NCBI RefSeq assembly: GCF_021698975.1
Contig: NZ_SSXA01000010.1
Coordinates: 54,920 to 118,919 of the forward strand
DNA length: 64,000 bases
Reading direction: 5' to 3'
Source of the DNA: Blastococcus sp. KM273128
GTDB taxonomy: Bacteria; Actinomycetota; Actinomycetes; Mycobacteriales; Geodermatophilaceae
The first letter of the stretch is position 1. The number at the start of each line of letters is the position of its first letter. The notes under the pieces are model-generated. The model was not told the origin of the DNA. It saw only the letters and a program-made list of their open reading frames with translations, and searched no databases. The position numbers and the translations under genes were made by a program. Below are positions 49,545 to 60,066 of the stretch, in pieces.

Positions 49545-50329
49545 GCGCAGACCCCACCAGTTCCCCTCCGCCCGGCTGGGTGCGGACGAGCCGCGACGGC
49601 GCCGTCCTCACCGTCACCCTCGACCGGCCCGACCAGCTCAACGCGCAGACGCCGGAGACCTGGGCGGCCCTGGCCGACGTCGGGGCGTCGCTCGGCGACG
49701 ACGTGCGTGTCGTCGTCCTGCGCGGCTCGGGCCGCTCCTTCTCGGCCGGGCTGGACCGCAGCATGTTCGACACCGGCTCGGCCGCCGGCGGCGGGCTCGG
49801 CGAGCTCGTCCGGCTCCCGGTCGAGGAGGCGGAGGAGCGGATCCGCGGATACCAGGCCGGCTTCCGCTGGCTGCGCTCGCCGGGGGTGGTCTCGATCGCC
49901 GCCGTGCAGGGCCACGCCATCGGCGCCGGCGCTCAGCTGGCCCTCGCCTGCGACCTGCGCGTGTTCAGCGACGACGCGCAGCTGAGGCTCCCCGAGGTGA
50001 CGCTCGGCCTGGTCCCCGACCTGACCGGCACCAGCACGCTGGTGGAGCTGGTGGGCTACGCGCGGGCGCTGGAGCTGTGCCTGACCGGTCGCGCCGTCGG
50101 CGCCGCCGAGGCCCACGCCATCGGCCTGGCTACCGCCGCGGTCCCGCGGGCGGAGCTGGACGACGCCGTCGCCGACCTGACCGCGGCCCTGCTGGCCCCG
50201 CCCGTGGGTGCGAGCCGGGCCACCGCGGCGCTGGTCCGCTCCGCCGTCCGCAACGACGCCGGGACCCAGGACGCCGCCGAGCGCGCCGCCCAGGTGCAGC
50301 GGCTGCACGATCTCGTCAGCGGTCGCTGA
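49541..50329 (+). CDS. Enoyl-CoA hydratase/isomerase-like (crotonase fold) protein
   Basis: A 262-residue crotonase-fold protein. The CoA and oxyanion-hole regions are visible: GSGRSFSAGLDRSMFD near residue 65 and VQGHAIGAGAQLALACDLRV near 130. Of the two catalytic glutamates of classical enoyl-CoA hydratase, the first is Gln here (GAGAQLAL instead of GGGCEL) while the second is kept (LRLPEVTLGLVP). It may therefore catalyse another crotonase-type reaction or act weakly. GTG 49541 overlaps the HTH gene stop (GTGA), so the two are co-translated. The position matches echA12 of M. tuberculosis. Confidence 0.88.
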   Translation: MSADPTSSPPPGWVRTSRDGAVLTVTLDRPDQLNAQTPETWAALADVGASLGDDVRVVVLRGSGRSFSAGLDRSMFDTGSAAGGGLGELVRLPVEEAEERIRGYQAGFRWLRSPGVVSIAAVQGHAIGAGAQLALACDLRVFSDDAQLRLPEVTLGLVPDLTGTSTLVELVGYARALELCLTGRAVGAAEAHAIGLATAAVPRAELDDAVADLTAALLAPPVGASRATAALVRSAVRNDAGTQDAAERAAQVQRLHDLVSGR

Positions 50330-50407
50330 GAGGGTCCCAGGAACAAGCGCGGTCGCGCCCGGGTTGCAGCAGCCGCCGGGGCCGACCGGCGGGACGAGGG
50401 AGGTGGC

Positions 50408-52306
50408 GTGGACGTGAACCAGTCCATGACCTCCATGGCCGCCATGCGCTCGTTCAAGCGCGACCCGGCGGTGACCGCCCGCCGGCTCCCGCCCGGCACC
50501 GTCCGGCGGATCGTCGGCATCGCCCGGCCCTACCGCCGGGAGCTGACCTTCTTCCTGGTGCTGGTGATCGGCTCGTCGGTCATCGGCGTCATCACCCCGC
50601 TGCTGGCCGGCGACATCGTCAACCGGATCGCCGGGCTCGAGGGCACCGCGGGCGACATCGTGCAGATCGCGCTGGTCATCGCCGGCCTGGCGGTCCTCGA
50701 CGCGGCGATCTCGCTCGGCACGCGCTGGTACTCCGCGCGGATCGGCGAGGGGGTCATCTACGACCTGCGCAGCCAGGTCTTCGAGCACGTCCAGCGGATG
50801 CCGGTCGCCTTCTTCACGCGCACCCAGACCGGGGCGCTGGTGAGCCGGCTCAACAACGACGTCGTGGGCGCGCAGCAGGCGTTCACCTCGACGCTCTCCG
50901 GCGTGGTCAGCAACGTCATCGGGCTGGTGCTCACCGCTGGCGTGATGCTGACCCTCTCCTGGCAGATCACGCTGCTGTCGCTGGTGCTCGTGCCGCTGTT
51001 CGTCCTGCCCGCCCGCCGCATCGGCCGCCGGCTGCAGGAGATCACGCGGGAGTCCTACGCGCTCAACGCGTCTATGAACGCCACGATGACCGAGCGGTTC
51101 AACGTCGCCGGCGCGCTGCTGGTGAAGCTGTTCGGCCGGCCGGCGGTCGAGGCGGAGTCCTTCCGCGGCCGCGCCGCCCGCGTGCGCGACATCGGCGTCC
51201 TCTCGGCCATGTACGGCCGCACCTTCTTCACCGCGCTGACGCTGGTGGCGGCGCTGGCGACCGCGCTGGTGTACGGCCTGGGCGGCTGGCTGGCCTTCAC
51301 CGGTGAGCTCAGCCCCGGCGACGTGGTGGCGCTCGCGCTGCTGCTGTCGCGGCTCTACGGGCCGCTGACCGCGCTGTCCAACATCCGCGTGGACGTGATG
51401 AGCGCGATGGTCAGCTTCGACCGCGTCTTCGAGGTGCTCGACCTCCCGCCGATGATCCGCCAGGCCCCCGACGCCGTCCCCGTGCCGGCCGGGGACCGGT
51501 CCATCGAGTTCGACCACGTCTCCTTCAGCTACCCGTCCGGCGCCGACGTCTCGCTGCCGTCGCTGGAGGAGGTGTCGCTGCCCGAGCACGGCGGCCCGGT
51601 CGACGTCCTGCACGACGTCTCCTTCCGCGTGGAGCCCGGCCACCTGGTCGCGCTGGTCGGGCACTCGGGCGCGGGCAAGTCGACGATCGCCCACCTGGTG
51701 CCCCGGCTGTACGACGCGACCGGTGGGACGGTGCGCGTCGGAGGGGTGGACGTGCGGCAGGCGACGCTCGAGTCGCTGCGCGACGCGGTCGGCGTCGTCA
51801 GCCAGGACGCGCACCTGTTCCACGACACGATCGGCGCCAACCTGCGCTACGCGCGCCCGGAGGCCACCGACGAGCAGGTGTGGGAGGCGCTCACCGGCGC
51901 CCGGATCGCCGACCTCGTGCGCTCGCTGCCCGAGGGGCTGGAGACGGTGGTCGGGGACCGCGGCTACCGCCTCTCGGGTGGGGAGAAGCAGCGGCTGGCG
52001 ATCGCCCGGGTCCTGCTCAAGGCGCCGGGCATCGTCATCCTCGACGAGGCGACGGCGCACCTGGACAGCGAGTCCGAGGCCGCCGTGCAGCACGCGCTCG
52101 ACACCGCGCTGGCCGGTCGCACCTCGCTGGTCATCGCGCACCGGCTCTCCACCATCCGCAGCGCCGACCAGATCCTGGTCGTCGACGAGGGCCGGATCGT
52201 CGAGGCGGGGACGCACGAGGAGCTGCTGGCGCGCGGCGGCCGGTACGCCGACCTGCACCGCACCCAGTTCGCGCAGGAGGAGCGCCGGTCCGCGGTCGTC
52301 GGGTGA
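50408..52306 (+). CDS. ABC exporter half-transporter (fused membrane and ATPase domains)
   Basis: A 632-residue type IV ABC exporter of the MsbA/multidrug type. The N-terminal 330 residues form six helices (LTFFLVLVIGSSVIGVITPLL, IVQIALVIAGLAVLDAAISL and others) with coupling-helix features (FFTRTQTGALVSRLNNDV). The ATPase domain has Walker A GHSGAGKSTIAHL, Q-loop VVSQDAHLF, signature LSGGEKQRLAIAR, Walker B IVILDEATAHLD and the H-loop IAHRLSTIR. About 25 extra residues (DVSLPSLEEVSLPEHGG) sit between the first strand and Walker A, an unusual insertion. It would work as a homodimer, as no second half is nearby. Substrate unknown. The start is GTG 50408. Confidence 0.93.
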   Translation: MDVNQSMTSMAAMRSFKRDPAVTARRLPPGTVRRIVGIARPYRRELTFFLVLVIGSSVIGVITPLLAGDIVNRIAGLEGTAGDIVQIALVIAGLAVLDAAISLGTRWYSARIGEGVIYDLRSQVFEHVQRMPVAFFTRTQTGALVSRLNNDVVGAQQAFTSTLSGVVSNVIGLVLTAGVMLTLSWQITLLSLVLVPLFVLPARRIGRRLQEITRESYALNASMNATMTERFNVAGALLVKLFGRPAVEAESFRGRAARVRDIGVLSAMYGRTFFTALTLVAALATALVYGLGGWLAFTGELSPGDVVALALLLSRLYGPLTALSNIRVDVMSAMVSFDRVFEVLDLPPMIRQAPDAVPVPAGDRSIEFDHVSFSYPSGADVSLPSLEEVSLPEHGGPVDVLHDVSFRVEPGHLVALVGHSGAGKSTIAHLVPRLYDATGGTVRVGGVDVRQATLESLRDAVGVVSQDAHLFHDTIGANLRYARPEATDEQVWEALTGARIADLVRSLPEGLETVVGDRGYRLSGGEKQRLAIARVLLKAPGIVILDEATAHLDSESEAAVQHALDTALAGRTSLVIAHRLSTIRSADQILVVDEGRIVEAGTHEELLARGGRYADLHRTQFAQEERRSAVVG

Positions 52307-52434
52307 CCGCAACGATGGCGGTGCGCGCCTGGTCGAGCACGCACCGTGGTGGGCGCTCGGGGAGGGCGGAGAAGTGCCGGTCCGGACGGCGGAGAACTCC
52401 GGCGAGCATCGGACGCGTTGGTCACCGGGACCAC

Positions 52435-52440
52435 TAGCGT
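52435..52440 (+). promoter_or_regulatory. -10 box (TAGCGT) before the SnoaL-like gene
   Basis: TAGCGT lies in the 244-base gap after the ABC exporter gene, 110 bases before GTG 52551. The leader of about 100 bases is GC-rich, with several short repeats but no recognised riboswitch. Confidence 0.35.
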
Positions 52441-52550
52441 CACACCTGTCCCGGGCGGCCGCAGCCCGGGGCACGTGGCCGGGCTGGCGCGGCCGCGCAG
52501 GACAGCAGCACGCGTCGGGACGCACCGACGACCGCCAGCGAGGAGGAGAC

Positions 52551-53015
52551 GTGACCGCAGCCCACCCGCAGGACGCCCAGATCCAGGCGCTCTACGCCGA
52601 GTTCATCGACGGCTGGAACCGGCGCAGCGGCGCGGCGGTGGCGGCCGGCTTCGCCGACGACGGTGACATCATCGGGTTCGACGGCAGCCACCACCGCGGC
52701 CGGCTGTCCATCGCGGCGGACCTCCGCCAGGTGTTCTCGTCGCACCAGACACCCGCCTACGTCGCGGTGGTCCGCTCGGTCCGGCCCGTCGGTGAGGGCG
52801 TGGCGATGCTGACCGCGCACGCCGGCATGATCCCGGCCGGCGGGAGCGACCTCGACCCCGCGCTGAACGCCGTCCACACGATGATCGCCGTCGACGAGGG
52901 CCGCGGTCGCTGGCGCATCTCGCTGTTCCAGGCCACCCCGGCCGCCTGGCACCAGCACCCCGAGGCGCGGGAGGCCCTGACCGAGGAGCTGCGGGGGCTG
53001 CTCATCCCGCAGTGA
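52551..53015 (+). CDS. SnoaL-like / SgcJ-EcaC family small protein
   Basis: A 154-residue single-domain protein of the NTF2-like fold, closest in appearance to the SgcJ/EcaC family. Seen: the N-terminal helix IQALYAEFIDGWNRRSGAAVAAGF, FADDGDIIGFDGSHHRGR, the strand region RSVRPVGEGVAMLTAHAGMI and the end GRWRISLFQATPAAWHQHPEAREALT. Members are often called oxidoreductases, but many have no proven activity. GTG 52551 follows AGGAGGAG by five bases, an excellent ribosome binding site. It converges with the DUF881 gene, with a seven-base gap. Confidence 0.82.
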   Translation: MTAAHPQDAQIQALYAEFIDGWNRRSGAAVAAGFADDGDIIGFDGSHHRGRLSIAADLRQVFSSHQTPAYVAVVRSVRPVGEGVAMLTAHAGMIPAGGSDLDPALNAVHTMIAVDEGRGRWRISLFQATPAAWHQHPEAREALTEELRGLLIPQ

Positions 53016-53022
53016 GCCCGGG

Positions 53023-53856
53023 TCAGCCGACCGTGGCGTCCACCTGCACGTCGTCGAGCTGCTCCACCCGCACCCGCGCACCCGTCCGGCCCAGGTCGGC
53101 GACCACCCCGCCGGCGACCGAGAGGGCGACCTCCATCTCGGCCGGGGGGCCGACGGCGCGGAACTCGTAGGGGGAGGTCAGCAGCTCGCCATCGATGCGC
53201 AGCGCGCCGGGAGAGCCGGTCACGGCGCTGGACGCGACGACCCGCACCCCGTCGACCTGCAGGGCTTCCGCGCCGGCGCCGCGCAGCTCCTGGACGGCGC
53301 CGAGCACGACCGAGGCGGGGACGGCGCCGTCGGGGTCCTGCACCGTCATCCGCAACCCGGGGCCGCGGGCCGGCAGGGTGCCGGCGAGGATGCCGATGGC
53401 CTCCGCGCGCGACCGCGCCTCCTCGAGCGCGCTGCCGGACTCCTCCGACCCGCTGCCCAGCTCCTCGACGGTCTGCCGGGTGCGGCTGATCTCCTCGCGC
53501 AGCGTCTCCTCGCGCGCGTTGAGCTCGTCGAGCAGGACCACCAGGTCGGCCTCGCTGCGCACGTCCTGCTCGGCCGGCTGGTCGGTGCTGCGGATCTGCA
53601 CGACCAGCGCGAAGCCCAGCACGACGGTCAGGGCCGCGGTCGCGGCGACGGCGACCGGCCTGCTCCACGACCGGATCGACCCTGACTGTGAAGTAGAGGT
53701 CGAGATCAGCTCGGCGGGTTGGTCCTGCCCACCAGGACCGTCGTCCTCGGCGCGCACGGCCTGGACGGCCGGCGGGATCCCCGGGGTGTCGGGGCGGCCG
53801 TCCTCGGGAGCGGCCGGCTGACCGTGCTCCGGGCCCTCTCGTGCGTCGCCGTCCAT
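53023..53856 (-). CDS. DUF881-family membrane-anchored protein
   Basis: A 277-residue protein with a disordered acidic N-terminus of about 65 residues, one membrane helix (PVAVAATAALTVVLGFALVV), a coiled coil (LVVLLDELNAREETLREEISRTRQTVEEL region) and the outer DUF881 domain (GLRMTVQDPDGAVPASVVLG, ELRGAGAEALQVDGVRVVAS). DUF881 proteins of actinobacteria often lie near cell-division genes and may link division to the envelope; here none are adjacent. TACTGT eight bases before the ATG suggests a leaderless transcript. The topology puts the C-terminal domain outside. Confidence 0.85.
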   Translation of the reverse strand: MDGDAREGPEHGQPAAPEDGRPDTPGIPPAVQAVRAEDDGPGGQDQPAELISTSTSQSGSIRSWSRPVAVAATAALTVVLGFALVVQIRSTDQPAEQDVRSEADLVVLLDELNAREETLREEISRTRQTVEELGSGSEESGSALEEARSRAEAIGILAGTLPARGPGLRMTVQDPDGAVPASVVLGAVQELRGAGAEALQVDGVRVVASSAVTGSPGALRIDGELLTSPYEFRAVGPPAEMEVALSVAGGVVADLGRTGARVRVEQLDDVQVDATVG

Positions 53857-53864
53857 CGACGCCC

Positions 53865-53870
53865 ACAGTA
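53865..53870 (-). promoter_or_regulatory. -10 box (TACTGT, minus strand) of the DUF881 gene
   Basis: TACTGT on the minus strand is eight bases before ATG 53856, with no ribosome binding site between them. Confidence 0.5.
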
Positions 53871-53955
53871 GGTCAGCGCCCGGGCCCGGTGGCGGTGGTC
53901 GGCCGGTCGCGTCGCGCCCGTCCGGTCACGTCGTTGCAGCCGCTGCAACGACAGC

Positions 53956-54117
53956 TCAGCCGGCCGGACGGTAGGGGGGAGCGGCTCCTGCGGCGGCACG
54001 CTGCTCGGCGGCATGGGTGCGCAGCGCGTGCAGCACCGCCCGGTTCACCACCCAGTACAGGACGTAGAGGAAGAGGCCGACGAGGACGAGGTACGTGGCC
54101 AGGCCGATCAGCGACAT
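53956..54117 (-). CDS. 53-residue single-helix membrane protein
   Basis: A short gene on the minus strand. It starts MSLIGLATYLVLVGLFLYVL, continues YWVVNRAVLHALRTHAAEQR and ends PPYRPAG. One strong membrane helix (residues 3-24) is followed by an amphipathic basic helix and a Pro-rich tail. Codon third positions are almost all G or C, as in the neighbouring genes, which supports coding. TAGCGT lies 10 bases before the ATG, at the end of the upstream chelatase gene. I do not know the family; small one-helix proteins of this kind often modulate a partner in the membrane. Confidence 0.6.
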   Translation of the reverse strand: MSLIGLATYLVLVGLFLYVLYWVVNRAVLHALRTHAAEQRAAAGAAPPYRPAG

Positions 54118-54127
54118 CACCGCTGTG

Positions 54128-54133
54128 ACGCTA
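54128..54133 (-). promoter_or_regulatory. -10 box (TAGCGT, minus strand) of the 53-aa gene
   Basis: TAGCGT on the minus strand overlaps the stop codon region of the chelatase gene and lies 10 bases before ATG 54117, so the small gene may have its own start site. Confidence 0.4.
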
Positions 54134-54850
54134 ACGGCCCGGGAACTCCGCGCCGAGCACGGCGTCGTAACGGTCGAGCAGGACGGCCGCGATCCGCTCG
54201 TCGGGCAGCAGCGGTGCGGTGACGACGTCGGCGCCCGCGCCGGTGAGCTTGTCGTGGAAGTGCCCCGGGGCGAGCAGGTACGAGGCGATGACCACGCGCC
54301 GGGCGCCCCGCTCCCGCGCGGCCGCGACCGCGTCGGGCACCGGGGGCTGGGCGGCCGAGCCGTAGCCCGTGGTCACCGGCCCGGCCCACGACTCCTGCAG
54401 CAGCGCGGCCGTCCGGTCGACGTCGGCCACCGACCGGGCGTCGCTGGACCCGGCGGCGGCCAGCACGACCGCGGTGGCGGGGTCGGCCGGGTCTGCGCCG
54501 GCCTCCACCAGCCGGGCGTGCAGCACCTCGGCCAGCCGGGGGTCGGGCCCCAGCGGCCGGGCCGCGACCGCGGAAGCATGCGCGGCGACGGCCCCGGCGA
54601 TGTCGACGTGCACGTGGTAGCCGCCGGAGAGCAGCAGCGGGACGACGACGGCGGGGCGGCCCTCGGCGGCCAGCCCGGCGACGACGTCGACGACGGTCGG
54701 TGGCTGGACGTCGACGAACGCCGCGGTGGTGACCAGCCCGGGGCGCAGCGCCCGGGCGGCGAGCGCCAGCTCGGCGATGAGCCGGCGGCCGGTCGGGTTG
54801 CGGGTGCCGTGCGCGCAGGCGACCAGGACGGGGGCTGGGGGAGCGGTCAC
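54131..54850 (-). CDS. CbiX/SirB-type sirohydrochlorin chelatase-like protein
   Basis: A 239-residue two-domain protein of the CbiX family, which inserts Fe2+ or Co2+ into sirohydrochlorin for siroheme or cobalamin. The N-terminal half shows the metal His in ACAHGTRNPTGRRL and PLLLSGGYHVHVDI; the C-terminal half repeats the fold with AAAGSSDARSVADV, TGYGSAAQP and SYLLAPGHFHDKL. No siroheme or cobalamin gene is next to it in this window, so the product cannot be fixed. The start is GTG 54850; no clear promoter was seen. Confidence 0.85.
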   Translation of the reverse strand: MTAPPAPVLVACAHGTRNPTGRRLIAELALAARALRPGLVTTAAFVDVQPPTVVDVVAGLAAEGRPAVVVPLLLSGGYHVHVDIAGAVAAHASAVAARPLGPDPRLAEVLHARLVEAGADPADPATAVVLAAAGSSDARSVADVDRTAALLQESWAGPVTTGYGSAAQPPVPDAVAAARERGARRVVIASYLLAPGHFHDKLTGAGADVVTAPLLPDERIAAVLLDRYDAVLGAEFPGR

Positions 54851-55033
54851 CGGGCGCGGGGGGAGTCGAGGGCGTGCATGGCTCCGGTCAGGTGGTCGGT
54901 GGCGAGGGAGCCCGGCGGCCCGGGCCCTCGACGACGGAGGCCCGGGCGGCCGCGGCCCCTGCCCCCCGGCTCGCGCCGGTGAGCAGGGATCCGCGACCGC
55001 CCGGGCCCAGGTTCGCGTGCGTCGTGCGGAGGG

Positions 55034-57880
<2,847 letters not shown>

Positions 57881-57984
57881 TTCTCTGCGCCTACCCCTCG
57901 TGGTTCATCACGCGTCGTTGACCACCCCCGATCATCCCAGCCCGTGGCCGGGAGCACCGAGTCAGGCGACCCTTCCCTCACCCG

Positions 57985-57998
57985 GTGACCTCCGTCAC
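57985..57998. promoter_or_regulatory. CRP/GlxR-type operator between acnA and the PAP2 gene
   Basis: GTGA-CCTCCG-TCAC is a perfect GTGA-N6-TCAC palindrome, 105 bases before the acnA start and 134 bases before the PAP2 start. Aconitase genes are known targets of the CRP-like GlxR in Corynebacterium, so acnA is the likelier target. That assignment is inferred. Confidence 0.55.
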
Positions 57999-58117
57999 GG
58001 GTGCCGAAACGCGGGCGAGGGCGCATCCCTCCCACCCGGGCAGGCGCAGCAGCCCCACCGCTCGCCGGCGGACGGCGTGCCGGGTCGGGGTGCCGCCCCC
58101 GATCGCGGGAGCGCCGT

Positions 58118-58123
58118 TACGGT
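58118..58123 (+). promoter_or_regulatory. -10 box (TACGGT) of the PAP2 gene
   Basis: TACGGT is eight bases before ATG 58132, with no ribosome binding site; probable leaderless promoter for the PAP2-sirtuin pair. Confidence 0.5.
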
Positions 58124-58131
58124 CCCGCCTC

Positions 58132-59112
58132 ATGACCGCGCTCGACCCGTCGGCACCCGCTTCCGCGGCCGCCCCGCCCGCCCTGCGGGTGGCCGCGAAC
58201 GCGACGCGGGGGCGTGTGGTGACCGCCGTCCTCTGGGTGGCGCTGGCCCTGGCGTTCGCGGCCACCTGCGCCGTGCGCGGCCTGCCGACCGACCGGGTCG
58301 TCCTGCTCGGCTGGGTGCTCGCCGGGCTGGCCGTCACCTCGGTGACGCACGGCTGGCGGCGCCTGGTGCGGCTGCTGGCCGACTGGCTGCCGCTGGTCGC
58401 GGTGCTGCTGGCCTACGACGCCACCCGCGGCCTGGCCGACGGCCTGGGCGTGCCGGTGGCCGTGGCGGAGGTGGCCGACGCCGACCGCTGGCTCACCGGT
58501 GGGGTGCTGCCCACCGTCTGGCTGCAGGAGCACGTGCAGGCCGACTGGTGGAAGGCCGTGGCGACGCTGGTCTACAGCAGCCACTTCGTCCTCACCCCCG
58601 TCGTCCTCGCGGTGCTGTGGCTGCGCGACCGCGCCCGCTGGGCGCACTGCGCCCGCCTGGTGGTGGCGCTGTCCCTGGCCGGGCTGGCCACCTACGTGCT
58701 CTACCCGGCGGCCCCGCCGTGGCTGGCGGCCAAGCAGGGGGTGATCGAGCCGGTCGCGCGGAGCAGCAGCGCCGGGTGGGAGGTGCTGGGGCTGCCGCGG
58801 GCCGGGGTGCTGCTCGACGCCGGGCAGGGGCAGGTGAACCTGGTCGCCGCCGTCCCCTCGCTGCACACCGCGTTCGCCGTGCTCATGTGCACCGTGCTGC
58901 TCCCGCTGGCGCGGCACGCCTGGCAGCGCGTGGGGCTGGTCGCCTACGCGGTCCTCATGCCCGTCGTCCTGGTCTGGTCGGGGGAGCACTACGTCGTGGA
59001 CACGCTGCTCGGCGCCGCGTACGCCTGCGCCGTCGTCCTGCTCGCGCCGCCGGCCGGGCGGGCGCTGCGGGCGGCGGCCCGGGCCGCCGGGCCCCTACCG
59101 TGGCGGGCGTGA
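58132..59112 (+). CDS. PAP2-superfamily membrane phosphatase / inositol phosphorylceramide synthase-like protein
   Basis: A 326-residue membrane protein with about eight helices. It carries the late PAP2 motifs AVPSLHTAF (first catalytic His) and WSGEHYVVDTLLGAAYA (second His and Asp), and an earlier YSSHFVLTPVVLAVLW. The arrangement resembles AUR1-like inositol phosphorylceramide synthases and related actinobacterial phospholipid enzymes more than simple phosphatases. Substrate is unknown; a lipid phosphate or a phosphoinositol lipid is plausible. ATG 58132 is used because the TACGGT -10 box is eight bases upstream. The stop overlaps the sirtuin start by four bases. Confidence 0.86.
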   Translation: MTALDPSAPASAAAPPALRVAANATRGRVVTAVLWVALALAFAATCAVRGLPTDRVVLLGWVLAGLAVTSVTHGWRRLVRLLADWLPLVAVLLAYDATRGLADGLGVPVAVAEVADADRWLTGGVLPTVWLQEHVQADWWKAVATLVYSSHFVLTPVVLAVLWLRDRARWAHCARLVVALSLAGLATYVLYPAAPPWLAAKQGVIEPVARSSSAGWEVLGLPRAGVLLDAGQGQVNLVAAVPSLHTAFAVLMCTVLLPLARHAWQRVGLVAYAVLMPVVLVWSGEHYVVDTLLGAAYACAVVLLAPPAGRALRAAARAAGPLPWRA

Positions 59113-59867
59113 CCGGCACCGTCCCCGACCCGCTGCCCGGCTGGCTGACCGCCGCCCGCCGCATCACCGCGCTCACCGGTGCGGGCATCTCCACCGACAG
59201 CGGCATCCCCGACTACCGCGGGCCGAACGGCGTCTGGACCCGCGACCCCGACGCCGAGAAGCTCGTGACCCTCTCCTACTACGTCGCCGACCCCGACATC
59301 CGGCGCCGGGCCTGGCTGATGCGGCGGGACATGGGCGCGTTCGACGTGCGCCCCAACCCCGGGCACGCCGCGCTGGTCGACCTCGAGCGGCAGGGCCGTC
59401 TGCGGGCGCTGGTCACCCAGAACGTCGACGGGCTGCACCAGGCGGCGGGGTCGGACCCGGCGCGGGTGGTGGAGATCCACGGCACCGTGCACGAGGTCGA
59501 GTGCCTCGGCTGCCGCGCCCGGACGACGATGGCCGAGGCGCTGGAGCGGGTGGCCGCGGGGGAGCCGGACCCGCCCTGCCTCGACTGCGGCGGCATCCTC
59601 AAATCGGCGACGATCAGCTTCGGGCAGCTGCTGGAGCCCGACGTCGTCGAGGCCGCGGTGGACGCCGCGCGCGACTGCGACGTGCTGCTCGCGGTGGGCA
59701 CGTCGCTGCAGGTGCACCCGGCGGCGGGGCTGGTCGACGTCGCCGTCGGCCACGGGGCCCGGGTGGTGGTGGTCAACGCCGAGCCGACGCCCTACGACGA
59801 CGTCGCCGACCTCGTCGTCCGCGATCCGATCGGGACGGCGCTGCCGCGGCTGGTCGCCGCCGGCTGA
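59109..59867 (+). CDS. Sir2-family NAD+-dependent protein deacylase
   Basis: A 252-residue sirtuin that removes acyl groups from lysines using NAD+. Motifs: GAGISTDSGIPDYRG near residue 24 (NAD binding), TQNVDGLHQ near 100, the catalytic His in EIHGTVHEVECLGC, the zinc cysteines in ECLGCR and PCLDCGG, and GTSLQVHPAAGLVD. The bacterial SirTM and class III marks were not obvious; it looks like a class II or U-type. GTG 59109 overlaps the PAP2 stop (GTGA). An acyl-CoA ligase follows about 200 bases later, a pairing that in other bacteria fits Sir2 control of acyl-CoA synthetase acetylation; here that is conjecture. Confidence 0.93.
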   Translation: MTGTVPDPLPGWLTAARRITALTGAGISTDSGIPDYRGPNGVWTRDPDAEKLVTLSYYVADPDIRRRAWLMRRDMGAFDVRPNPGHAALVDLERQGRLRALVTQNVDGLHQAAGSDPARVVEIHGTVHEVECLGCRARTTMAEALERVAAGEPDPPCLDCGGILKSATISFGQLLEPDVVEAAVDAARDCDVLLAVGTSLQVHPAAGLVDVAVGHGARVVVVNAEPTPYDDVADLVVRDPIGTALPRLVAAG

Positions 59868-59872
59868 CGCCT

Positions 59873-59922
59873 TCCTCCCTCACCGCGGAGCGTCCTCCCT
59901 CGCCGCGCACCGTGAGGGAGGA
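59873..59922. repeat. Two direct and one inverted copy of a TCCTCCCT motif after the sirtuin gene
   Basis: TCCTCCCTCACCGCG (59873-59887) is followed by TCCTCCCTCGCCGCG (59893-59907, one change) and then TGAGGGAGGA (59913-59922), the inverted copy. Either direct copy can pair with the inverted one, making two alternative hairpins. It starts six bases after the sirtuin stop, so it may be the terminator, or a REP-like repeat if it occurs elsewhere in the genome. Confidence 0.6.
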
Positions 59923-60003
59923 CCCTCGACGATCAGGTGCCCCGATCCCGGCGGAGAGGGGCAGCGCCGTGCCGCGCCGCTCGTCGCCGTCCCCGCCGAC
60001 CGA

Positions 60004-60009
60004 TAGCGT
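60004..60009 (+). promoter_or_regulatory. -10 box (TAGCGT) of the acyl-CoA ligase gene
   Basis: TAGCGT in CCGATAGCGTGACG lies 57 bases before ATG 60067; the leader of about 50 bases ends in GGGAGCCGGC. Confidence 0.4.
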
Positions 60010-60066
60010 GACGGGGACCACTCGACGGCCGGCCCCGCACCGGCCCAGCACCCCCCGGGAGCCGGC

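Noticed and set aside
54851..55033. Terminator between acnA and the chelatase gene.
   Set aside because: Several CCCGGG-type partial palindromes occur but no clean stem; any assignment would be arbitrary.
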